DNA of 64,000 bases from Agromyces protaetiae (GTDB lineage: Bacteria > Actinomycetota > Actinomycetes > Actinomycetales > Microbacteriaceae), in contig NZ_CP035491.1 of NCBI RefSeq assembly GCF_004135405.1, positions 3,596,001 to 3,660,000 on the forward strand. The letters are read 5' to 3'. Each line of letters begins with the position of its first letter. Positions within the stretch are counted from its first letter, which is position 1. Positions 55,999 through 63,336 of the stretch are shown in pieces. The position numbers and the translations under genes were made by a program. The notes beneath the pieces were generated by a model. That model was not told the DNA's origin. It was given only the letters and a program-made list of their open reading frames with translations, and searched no databases.

Positions 55999-56862
55999 AT
56001 GAGCGATGTCGGTCCGATCGACCCCGGCTACGGGGCCGAGTCGGCGCTCCTCTCGAAGTGGTCGCTTCGCCCCGACGGCGAACCCCTCACGACTCCGTCG
56101 AGCCGGGTCATCCCCGTGCGCACCGCGGATGGCGTGCCCGCGATGCTGAAGCTCTCGCGCATCGACGAGGAGCGTCGCGGCGGCGCGCTGCTCTTGGCAC
56201 TCGACGGCCGCGGGGCGGCGCGCGTGCTGCGGTGCGAGGGCGACGCGCTCCTCATCGAGCGTGCGACAGGCCCGCAGAGCCTCGTCGGGATGGTGCACGA
56301 CGGCGACGACGCCGACGAACTCGCGACGCGCATCCTGTGCGCTGCGGGCGACCGCATCCACGAGTCTTCCGACGACCTGCTGAACCGAACGCCGCCACTC
56401 GACCTCGTGCCCCTCGACGACTGGTTCCGCCTGCTCTTCGCCCACGCCGACGACCTCGAGCCCGCGCACCGCCGCGGCGCCGACCTCGCACTGGCTCTCC
56501 TCGCGCATCCGCGCGATCGGGTCGTGCTGCACGGCGACCTGCACCACGGCAACGTGCTCGACTTCGGCGAGCGCGGCTGGCTCGCGATCGACCCCAAGGG
56601 GCTCGTCGGCGAGTCGGCGTTCGACCGCTGCAACCTGCTGTGCAACCCGTCGCACTCGCGCGCGCTCGACCCGGGTCGGCTCGAGCGCCGGTTCGGGGTC
56701 GTCGTCGAGTCGACGGGGCTCGACGCCGTGCGCTACGCGCGGTGGGTCGCCGCGTGGGGTGCGCTGTCGTCGACGTGGTTCGCGCTCGACGGCGACGAGC
56801 GGCACGCGCGCGGCGCGCTCGAGATCGGCGAGCGGGCGCTCGCGCTCAGCCTCGCAGCGTGA
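55999..56862 (+). CDS. Aminoglycoside/hydroxyurea phosphotransferase-family kinase (APH(6)-like)
   Basis: A 287-residue protein-kinase-like phosphotransferase. The catalytic loop VLHGDLHHGNVLDFGERGWLAIDPKGLVGE (about residues 175-204) has the conserved HGDxxxxN and DPK motifs. The N-lobe has AMLKLS with the nucleotide-binding lysine. It resembles streptomycin 6-phosphotransferase, but housekeeping homologues are common in actinobacteria, so resistance cannot be inferred. Its 3' end overlaps the convergent racemase gene by 17 bp. Confidence 0.82.
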   Translation: MSDVGPIDPGYGAESALLSKWSLRPDGEPLTTPSSRVIPVRTADGVPAMLKLSRIDEERRGGALLLALDGRGAARVLRCEGDALLIERATGPQSLVGMVHDGDDADELATRILCAAGDRIHESSDDLLNRTPPLDLVPLDDWFRLLFAHADDLEPAHRRGADLALALLAHPRDRVVLHGDLHHGNVLDFGERGWLAIDPKGLVGESAFDRCNLLCNPSHSRALDPGRLERRFGVVVESTGLDAVRYARWVAAWGALSSTWFALDGDERHARGALEIGERALALSLAA

Positions 56863-58000
56863 CCGCCGCGTGCGTCGCCCATTCGCGCACGAGCTCTTCG
56901 CGCACCGTGACCCCCGTGCCGGGGCCGGTCGGCACGCGCAACCGCCCGCGGTGCTCGCCGTCGCCGAGCTCGAACGGCTCGGTGAGGTCTTCGGCGTAGT
57001 AGCGGCTCGACGCCGACGTGTCGCCCGGCAGCGAGAACCCGGGGAGGGCTGCGAGCGCGACGTTCGCGGCACGGCCGATGCCCGTCTCGAGCATGCCGCC
57101 GCACCACACGGGCGCGTCGAGTGCGACGCACGCGTCGTGCACGCGGAGCGCTTCGAGGTAGCCGCCCATGCGTCCGGGCTTGATGTTGACGATCGAGCAC
57201 GCGCCGCGGTCGAGCGCGTCGACGGCGGTCCGCGTGTCGAGGATCGACTCATCGAGGCACACGGGCGTCTCGCTCGCCTCGGCGAGGAGCACGTGCGTCG
57301 CGAGGTCTTCTTCGGCGAACGGCTGCTCGATGAGGAGCAGGTCGAGGGCGTCGAAGCTCGCGAGCAGGGGGATGTCGGCGGCCGTATAGGCCGTGTTCGC
57401 GTCCACCTGCAGCAACCCGCGCGGCCCGAGCAGTTCGCGCACGGCACCGACGGGCACGAGGTCCCAGCCGGGCTTGATCTTGAGCTTGATGCGCCGGTAC
57501 CCCTGCTCGACGTAGCCCGCGACCTCGTCGAGGAGCTCGTCGACCGAGTCGGCGATCCCGACCGACACACCGCAGTCGACCCACTCGCGCACGGCGCCGA
57601 ACGCCTCGCCCATCGAGCGCCCCTGCGCGCGCAGTTCGGCGTCGAGCACGGCCGCCTCGAGCGCGGCCTTCGCCATGCGGTGCCCCGCGACGAACGACAG
57701 GGCGGGCGCGACGGATGACGCGAGCGGCACCCCTACCCGAGACGGGTCGGCCGCGGCGGGCAGCGCGCGGCCGAGCAGGGCGGGCGCGAAATAGCGTTCG
57801 ATGACGGATGCCGCGCCGTCGACGTACTCGGACGAGTAGAACGGGTCGCGGCCCGCGACGCACTCGGCCCACCCGTCGCCCGCGTCGGTGCGGACCCGCA
57901 CGAGGAGCGCCTCGCGCACCGTCTCGCGGCCGAAACTCGTCTCGAACGGCCGCACGAGCGGCACCTCGACGCGGTGCAGTTCGATCGCCTCGATGCTCAT
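56846..58000 (-). CDS. N-acylamino-acid racemase / o-succinylbenzoate synthase (enolase superfamily)
   Basis: A 384-residue enolase-superfamily enzyme. The catalytic pair K172 and K174 lies in KLKIK, metal ligands are D200 (QVDAN), E225 (IEQPF) and D250 (CLDES), and the second base K274 is in NIKPGRMGG. These are the residues expected in the NSAR/OSBS subgroup, whose members racemise N-succinyl or N-acyl amino acids, make o-succinylbenzoate for menaquinone, or both. No other menaquinone gene lies nearby. The adjoining acetyltransferase-like gene belongs to the type paired with racemases, so amino-acid racemisation is favoured. Confidence 0.87.
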   Translation of the reverse strand: MSIEAIELHRVEVPLVRPFETSFGRETVREALLVRVRTDAGDGWAECVAGRDPFYSSEYVDGAASVIERYFAPALLGRALPAAADPSRVGVPLASSVAPALSFVAGHRMAKAALEAAVLDAELRAQGRSMGEAFGAVREWVDCGVSVGIADSVDELLDEVAGYVEQGYRRIKLKIKPGWDLVPVGAVRELLGPRGLLQVDANTAYTAADIPLLASFDALDLLLIEQPFAEEDLATHVLLAEASETPVCLDESILDTRTAVDALDRGACSIVNIKPGRMGGYLEALRVHDACVALDAPVWCGGMLETGIGRAANVALAALPGFSLPGDTSASSRYYAEDLTEPFELGDGEHRGRLRVPTGPGTGVTVREELVREWATHAAVTLRG

Positions 58001-58013
58001 CGGTCCTCGTCGC

Positions 58014-58892
58014 TCATCGGTGCTCGGCCTCTCGGTCGGGGTCGTCGTGGGTGAACACGTAGTCTCCCACCGCATCGAGTTCGGGGCGCAATCCTGCCGC
58101 CGCGGCCGCCGCGAAGACGGCTCGGGACGACTCGCGGAGCGCCGCGGCAGCGGCGGGATCGGCGGCGCGCACGGCCTCGAAGTCGGCGACGAGGGCGAGG
58201 CCGGATGTCTCGGGGTGCACGCCGACCGGCCGCGCGTTCCACGCGGGCGCCGGCCCGCGCGCGAGCGCGCGCAGCGCGCGGGGCGAGGCGAGCCGCCACG
58301 TCACCTCGAACCGGTCGGAGCGGTCGCTCCCCGTGATCGCGTCGCCGAGGTCGCCGTAGAAGCCGGGCAGCCACGCCGACACCTCGGCGCCGAGCCGTAC
58401 GAGGTTCATGCGCGCGTTGCGGCGGATGAGCGGGTCGTACGTCCACCGGATCTCGTCGACGCCGTGCGCGAGGCACACCGCCCGTTGGCGGAGCTTCAGG
58501 GCGAGCCCGATCCCGCGCCCGCGCGCGGCCGGGTCGACGGCGTTCAGGTGCGAGTGCAGGTGCACGCCCCGGTCCCAGCCGAGGAACCCCGCGGCGGCGC
58601 CGACGGGCATGCTCGCGGCCGAGACATCCGTCGCGCTCTGCTCTGTCGTGCGCCGCTCCTCCGCGACGAGCACCGTCGCGCCCGCGTGCGCGAGCGCGAC
58701 GTAGAACGACCGGTCGGGCCCTGTGCCGACGCCCCAGGTCGCCTCGACCCGGGAGACGACCCCGTCGAGGTCTCCGACCTGCGCTTCGCGCGTCACGACC
58801 CCGGCGGTCGCGTCGGCGGCGTCTGCGAGCGCGATCGCATCGGCGAGGAGCGTGCCGCCCGAGGCATCCTCGCCCGTCGAACCCTCGGTCAC
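58014..58892 (-). CDS. GNAT acyltransferase (COG3375-like, racemase-associated type)
   Basis: A 292-residue GNAT-fold protein. The acyl-CoA loop is LNAVDPAARGRGIGLALKLRQRAVCLAHG, followed by RWTYDPLIRRNARMNLVRLGAEVSAWLPGFYGDLGDAI, a pattern characteristic of the predicted acyltransferases found beside NSAR racemases, some of which are known to be amino-acid N-succinyltransferases. GTG at 58892 overlaps the stop of the upstream dehydrogenase gene (GTGA); 13 bases separate it from the racemase start. It would supply the N-acyl amino acid that the racemase inverts. Confidence 0.82.
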   Translation of the reverse strand: MTEGSTGEDASGGTLLADAIALADAADATAGVVTREAQVGDLDGVVSRVEATWGVGTGPDRSFYVALAHAGATVLVAEERRTTEQSATDVSAASMPVGAAAGFLGWDRGVHLHSHLNAVDPAARGRGIGLALKLRQRAVCLAHGVDEIRWTYDPLIRRNARMNLVRLGAEVSAWLPGFYGDLGDAITGSDRSDRFEVTWRLASPRALRALARGPAPAWNARPVGVHPETSGLALVADFEAVRAADPAAAAALRESSRAVFAAAAAAGLRPELDAVGDYVFTHDDPDREAEHR

Positions 58893-60166
58893 TTCGGCGT
58901 GCGCTCCTCGAGGTGCCACTCCTGGCCGTACCCGCCCTCGGCCTCGGGCTTCTTCATGAGCTCGAGGAACGGCACGGCGTCGAACGCCTCGGGGCCGAGC
59001 ACCCCCGTGCCCTGCCAGGTGCCGTCGGAGAGCAGTTCGAGGGCGACGACGGGGTTCAGAGCGGTCTGCCACACGACGCACTGCGCCTCGTACTCGGCCA
59101 TCGTCCACTCGTTGTCGGACACGTGGTACAGGTACACCTCGCGCGGGTTGCCGTCTTTGCCGGTGCCCGTCACCCAGAGCCCCGCGCACGTCTTGCCCGT
59201 CATGCGCGGGCCGATCGATGCGGGGTCGGGCAGGGCCGCCGCGACGACGTCGCGCGGCGCGACCTCGGCAGGGCCGTTCGCCGACCGCACGCGCAGCGGC
59301 GTCGTCGAGTCGAGGCCGAGCAGGTGCAGCGTCTTCAGCACGTTGATGAACTCGTCGCCGAGGCCGTACTTGAACGTCACGCGCTTCGCGTCGACCCAGC
59401 GCGGCATGAGGAGCACCTCCTCGTGCTCGACGTTGACGCACTCGACGGGGCCGATGCCCGCCGGGAAGTCGAACGTCTCGGGCTCGCTGAACGGCGGCGT
59501 CGTGTACCAGCCCTTGTCCTCCTCCCAGATCACGGGAGGATTCAGGCACTCCTCGATCGTCGTCCAGATCGAGAACGACGGCGCGAAGATCTCGTTGCCC
59601 TCCTCGTCGCGCACGACGAGGTTCGCGCCGTCGCGCGTGCCGAGCTCGTCGATCTCGCTGAAGAGGTGGTCGGCCGCGTAGCGCGCGAAGACATCCGACA
59701 GTCCGGGTTCGACGCCGATGCCGACGAGGGCGAGCCGGCCCGCCTGCTGCCAGTCGGACGCCTGCGCGAACTGGTCGTCGCCGAGCTTCACGCCCGTCTC
59801 GGCGTACGGGTCGGTCGGGTGCGGCTCGCTGAGGCTCATCGCCATGTCGAGGTAGTCGGCGCCCGCGGCGAGCGCGCCCGCGAAGATCGAGGTCACGAAC
59901 TTCGGCTCGACGGCGTTCATGACGTGGGTCGCGCCGTGCTCGCGCGCGACCGCGGCCACGCGGTCGGGATCGGATGCGTCGATCTGCGCGGTCGTGAACC
60001 GGGATGCCACATCGTCGCCGTGCCTCGCGCGGACCCAGTCGACCGTCCGCTTCGCCCTCCCCTCGTCGTAGTCGCTCACGACGATCAGTTCGTAGAAGCT
60101 TCGACGAGCCGCGATCTTGGCGATCGCGTCTCCGACGCCTCCGGCGCCGACGAGGAGGATGCGCAT
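58889..60166 (-). CDS. Saccharopine dehydrogenase-family protein
   Basis: A 425-residue NAD(P)-binding oxidoreductase starting ILLVGAGGVGDAIAKIAARR (Rossmann motif at residues 3-12). It has the family features NAVEPKFVTSIFAGALAAGADYLDMA and GIGVEPGLSDVFARYAADH. Related enzymes split or form saccharopine or carboxynorspermidine. It leads a three-gene coupled operon with an acyltransferase and a racemase, so it may process a basic amino acid such as lysine or ornithine. A long purine-rich leader (60222-60304) precedes it. Confidence 0.85.
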   Translation of the reverse strand: MRILLVGAGGVGDAIAKIAARRSFYELIVVSDYDEGRAKRTVDWVRARHGDDVASRFTTAQIDASDPDRVAAVAREHGATHVMNAVEPKFVTSIFAGALAAGADYLDMAMSLSEPHPTDPYAETGVKLGDDQFAQASDWQQAGRLALVGIGVEPGLSDVFARYAADHLFSEIDELGTRDGANLVVRDEEGNEIFAPSFSIWTTIEECLNPPVIWEEDKGWYTTPPFSEPETFDFPAGIGPVECVNVEHEEVLLMPRWVDAKRVTFKYGLGDEFINVLKTLHLLGLDSTTPLRVRSANGPAEVAPRDVVAAALPDPASIGPRMTGKTCAGLWVTGTGKDGNPREVYLYHVSDNEWTMAEYEAQCVVWQTALNPVVALELLSDGTWQGTGVLGPEAFDAVPFLELMKKPEAEGGYGQEWHLEERTPK

Positions 60167-60221
60167 GGTGAGACGCTAGCGCGGCGAGCGGGCAGCCGTC
60201 GAGTGTCCGGGGTTTCGCTCG

Positions 60222-60304
60222 CCCCCTCCCGCTTCACCCATTCCTCCTCCCCCTTCTTCCCTCTTCGCCCCTCCCCCTCCCCTCCGCGCGCTCCCCTCCT
60301 CTCT
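60222..60304. repeat. Polypyrimidine tract (purine-rich in the transcript)
   Basis: About 83 bases on the plus strand are almost all C and T (CCCCTCCCCCTCCCCTCC and similar). In the minus-strand transcript this is GGGGAGGGGGAGGGG-type sequence that could form a G-quadruplex or a set of ribosome-binding-like sites, 56-138 bases upstream of the dehydrogenase ATG. Confidence 0.6.
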
Positions 60305-60383
60305 GCAATTCAGGAAGAACCCGCGGGCTACCGGCGAGTCGGACCGCGACACGCCGCACCTCGTCAGGTTCGTCCTGAATTGC
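60305..60383. repeat. 79-bp palindromic element, copy C
   Basis: Begins GCAATTCAGGAAGAAC and ends GTTCGTCCTGAATTGC. Interior GAGTCGGACCGCGACACGCCGC aligns with copies A and B. It lies 30 bp downstream of the AbiEi/DUF559 gene's stop; copy D lies on the other side of that gene. Confidence 0.9.
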
Positions 60384-60413
60384 TGGAGGGAGGGCGGCCT
60401 TCGGTGTGGGAGG

Positions 60414-61370
60414 TCAGCCTGCAGCAGGCAGCCGACGGACTCCCCGGAGCATCCGGGCATCTCCCACGACCCGATCGACCGCCGCCCGCACCGTCGGCCA
60501 GTCGTCGAGCACCTGCGTCGCGGTCGCTCTGATGAGCGGCATCCCGAACGCTTGCGCGACGAGGGTGCGATCGCGATCCGCGGCGAACTGCTCGCGTTCG
60601 GAGTGGAACGCCCATCCGTCGATGTCGAAGAGGACGCATCCTTCGATGAGGCCGTCGTATCGTCCGTGACCCGGGAGCCGGAACTGTGGTTCGACTTGGT
60701 ACCCCGCGGCCTGCAATCGCCGGACGAAGATCGACTCTGCGCCCGACTCGATCCGGCCGCTCAGCTCGTCGACGACGAGTCCGTGGGTACTCGGGAGGCT
60801 CGCGAGCACCCGCCGGACCGACGCGGCGGTCATGACTCGCTCGCCGATCATCGAGTCGACGGCGGCTTGGGCATGCAGCGGATCGAGGCACCGGGATGCC
60901 TCGGCGAGCGCCGTGCTCGGCGAGACGATCCAGTCGAGCGCGGCAGCCCGATCGCGTTCTTCGGCCCAGTGCACGCGCGGGGCCGATGCAGGAGCACTCG
61001 GCCTGATCCCCCGGCGAAGCCGGTCGGGCGTGAGCGGGTGGAAGACGGGGATGTCGGAGCCCTCCAGTGGGCCGACTGCCGTCCCCAACCGTGCAGCGTT
61101 GCGCGGCACATGGATGTGCAGAGCCCGATCGACACCGCTCCATACCCCGAGTCTTGCCAGCGCACTCGAACAGCCGACGACGCCGTGCACGGTGACCGCT
61201 CGGCGCTGGTCGCGGTCGGCGGCAGACGAGCAGTACCAGCCGCGGCGGAGCCGGATGAGGTGTCTCGCTCGAACGAGCTCGCGGATCTCGGCGTCGCTCA
61301 GTCCGGCGCGACGAAGCGTCGACAGTTGTGCGACCTCACCGAGCCGGGAGAGCAGGAATCGAATGTCCAT
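60414..61370 (-). CDS. AbiEi-type N-terminal domain plus DUF559 nuclease-like domain
   Basis: A 318-residue protein. The N-terminus (MDIRFLLSRLGEVAQLSTLRRAGLSDAEIRELVRARHLIRLRRGWY, residues 1-46) is the winged helix found in AbiEi-type antitoxins. The C-terminal part (about 225-300) reads RYDGLIEGCVLFDIDGWAFHSEREQFAADRDRTLVAQAFGMPLIR, the Vsr/DUF559 pattern with acidic residues and an H on a PD-(D/E)XK-like core. Such two-domain proteins are frequent in Microbacteriaceae, often in several copies. No AbiEii-like toxin gene lies next to it. It is bracketed by two 79-bp palindromic elements. Function unproven; DNA binding and cleavage are inferred. Confidence 0.75.
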   Translation of the reverse strand: MDIRFLLSRLGEVAQLSTLRRAGLSDAEIRELVRARHLIRLRRGWYCSSAADRDQRRAVTVHGVVGCSSALARLGVWSGVDRALHIHVPRNAARLGTAVGPLEGSDIPVFHPLTPDRLRRGIRPSAPASAPRVHWAEERDRAAALDWIVSPSTALAEASRCLDPLHAQAAVDSMIGERVMTAASVRRVLASLPSTHGLVVDELSGRIESGAESIFVRRLQAAGYQVEPQFRLPGHGRYDGLIEGCVLFDIDGWAFHSEREQFAADRDRTLVAQAFGMPLIRATATQVLDDWPTVRAAVDRVVGDARMLRGVRRLPAAG

Positions 61371-61492
61371 CGCTCGACCATGTCGTGCCCGCGATGCCCG
61401 TTGTCCTTCATCGGGGCTCGGACGCGACATCCGGCAGGCTGTTCCCGCTGTGGAGGAGCCGTCCTCACGCGGTGTTCGATCGCCCGCCTCAC

Positions 61493-61571
61493 CCAACTCA
61501 GGAAGGATCCGGCGACACGCCGTCAGGCGCGGCGCGAAACGCCGACCGTACGGCAGTGGTTCCTGAATTGC
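61493..61571. repeat. 79-bp palindromic element, copy D (left end degenerate)
   Basis: Right end GTGGTTCCTGAATTGC is conserved; the left end reads CCAACTCAGGAAGGAT, with three changes from the consensus. The interior GGCGCGGCGCGAAACGCCGA aligns with the centre of the other copies. Same 79-bp length. It lies upstream of the AbiEi/DUF559 gene. Confidence 0.8.
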
Positions 61572-61646
61572 CGGGGTGGGGATTGGCTGGACACAGAACG
61601 GGGGTGGGGAGCGGATACGGGGCGGATGTCTCGCCCGCGCGCCGCG

Positions 61647-63326
61647 CTACAGCCCCAGCCGCTCGAGGTACGGGTTCACGAACCGGCGGTCGGGATCGAC
61701 CCTTGCGCGGAGCGCGGCGAAGTCGTCGAACCGCGGGTATCGGCGGCGCACCTCGTCACCGGGCAGGGTGAACACCTTGCCCCAGTGCGGGCGGGCGGTG
61801 CTCGGCAGGGCCGCTTCGAGGTCGGGCAGGAAGGCCCGCACGGCGGGCTCGTCGAGCTTCCAGGTGAAGTGGAGAGCGACGGCGTCGACGCCGTACGCCG
61901 GGCTCAGCCACAGGTCGTCGGCGCGCACCGTGCGCACTTCGGTGACGAGCAGGAGCGGCGCGATCCGCGGCGCGAGCCGTCGCACCGCCTCGATCGCGGC
62001 GACGGCATCGGCGCGCGGCACGAGGTACTCCGACTGGAGTTCGTCGCCCGCCGACGGTGTGAACTCGAGGCGGAAGTGCGGCAGCCGCGCGAACCACGGG
62101 CCTGGTTCACCGAGCTGCGGCGTGCAGGCGGCGGCATCCACCCCCATGATCGGATGCCTCGGGGCGGGCGCCGGCCGCGCCGCGAGCCGCGCGGCGACGG
62201 CGTCCAGCTGGAGTGCACCGCCCGGCCACGGGACATCCGTGCGCCGTTTGACCCACAGCTGGTCGGCGACGTCCGAGCTCTGCCACGTCGTGAAGACGCT
62301 CACGCTCGTGCCGAGCGACGTGACGGCGTCGAGGTCCTCGAGGATCGCGTCCCATCGCGGCCCGTCGTAGACGGTCTGCGCGACGTCGTAGGTCGGTTCG
62401 ACGTCGAGTTCGAGGGCTGCGACGACGCCGAGGGCGCCGAGGTGCACGACCGACCCCGCGAAGTCGGCGTCGCCGCGCTGCACGAAGCGCGGCTGGCCGT
62501 CGGCGCCGACGAAGGCGAGCGAGCGCACGGCCGTCGAGAGCGATCCGAGCCCGTCGCCCGACCCGTGCGTGCCCGTCGCGGTCGCGCCCGCGACGGAGAT
62601 GTGCGGCAGCGACGCGAGGTTCGCGAGCGCGAGCCCCTTCGCCTGCAGGAGCGGCGCGAGGTCGCCATAGCGCGGCGAACCCGAGATGCGCACCGCCCCG
62701 GGTGCGCTGCCTGCGTCGACGACGACGGGCAGTCCGGATGTCTCGATGAGCACGCCGTCGGTGTCGGCGAGGTCGTTGAACGTGTGCCGCGTCCCGAGCA
62801 CCCGCACGGGGCCGCCTTCGGCGAGCACGGCCTGGAGCTCGGCGACCGACGTCGGGCGCACGATGCGCGCCGCGCGGTACCGCAGGTTGCCGGCCCAGTT
62901 GCGGGCCTCGCCGGGGACTGTGCTCGCGGACGCCCCGGCGGGTGCCGGAGTGCCGCCGCCCGCGACCGCCCGCAACGCGTCGGCCGCGGCACGGTTCGTC
63001 GCGACGCCGCGCGATCGGTACCGGGCGTCGACCTCGCCGTCGCGCGTGTGCACCTCGAAGCCGTTGCCGACCTCGGCGGCGAGACGCTGAGCGAGCCCGG
63101 CGCTCCGGCCGGCGAGCGACTCGAGCGACTCGAGCGCGTCCGCACCGCCCGGGGCATCGGCGAGCGCCCAGGCCTCGACCTGGGCGGCCCACGCCGCGAG
63201 GTCGGCGACGAGCTCGGGCGAGAGCCGGGTGTGCTCGAACGGAACGGGGTCGAACCCGATCCAGATCGGGCTCGAGGCGTGGTCGGCGAGCAGGCGGATC
63301 TCGACGGGTTCGTCGGCGTAGGTCAT
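61647..63326 (-). CDS. Alditol (xylitol-type) oxidase with an unusual N-terminal extension
   Basis: A 559-residue flavoprotein. From about residue 142 (NWAGNLRYRAARIVRPTS) to the end it matches the alditol oxidase AldO along its full ~418 residues: the covalent-FAD histidine H181 in LGTRHTFNDLAD, LPHISVAGATATGTHGSG, KRRTDVPW, LSPAYGVDAVALHFTW and HWGKVFTLP. Such enzymes oxidise sugar alcohols with oxygen, giving H2O2. The first ~105 residues (VEIRLLADHASSPIWIGFDPVPFEHTRLSPELVADLAAW) look like a separate small domain, joined by an Ala/Gly/Pro linker; no ATG or GTG lies near the AldO-like start, so a fusion is likely. ATG at 63326. Confidence 0.85.
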   Translation of the reverse strand: MTYADEPVEIRLLADHASSPIWIGFDPVPFEHTRLSPELVADLAAWAAQVEAWALADAPGGADALESLESLAGRSAGLAQRLAAEVGNGFEVHTRDGEVDARYRSRGVATNRAAADALRAVAGGGTPAPAGASASTVPGEARNWAGNLRYRAARIVRPTSVAELQAVLAEGGPVRVLGTRHTFNDLADTDGVLIETSGLPVVVDAGSAPGAVRISGSPRYGDLAPLLQAKGLALANLASLPHISVAGATATGTHGSGDGLGSLSTAVRSLAFVGADGQPRFVQRGDADFAGSVVHLGALGVVAALELDVEPTYDVAQTVYDGPRWDAILEDLDAVTSLGTSVSVFTTWQSSDVADQLWVKRRTDVPWPGGALQLDAVAARLAARPAPAPRHPIMGVDAAACTPQLGEPGPWFARLPHFRLEFTPSAGDELQSEYLVPRADAVAAIEAVRRLAPRIAPLLLVTEVRTVRADDLWLSPAYGVDAVALHFTWKLDEPAVRAFLPDLEAALPSTARPHWGKVFTLPGDEVRRRYPRFDDFAALRARVDPDRRFVNPYLERLGL

Positions 63327-63336
63327 CTGCGGTTCC

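Noticed and set aside
60414..61370. A complete AbiE toxin-antitoxin pair
   Set aside because: Only the AbiEi-like winged helix is present, fused to a DUF559-like domain. No AbiEii nucleotidyltransferase gene lies next to it.
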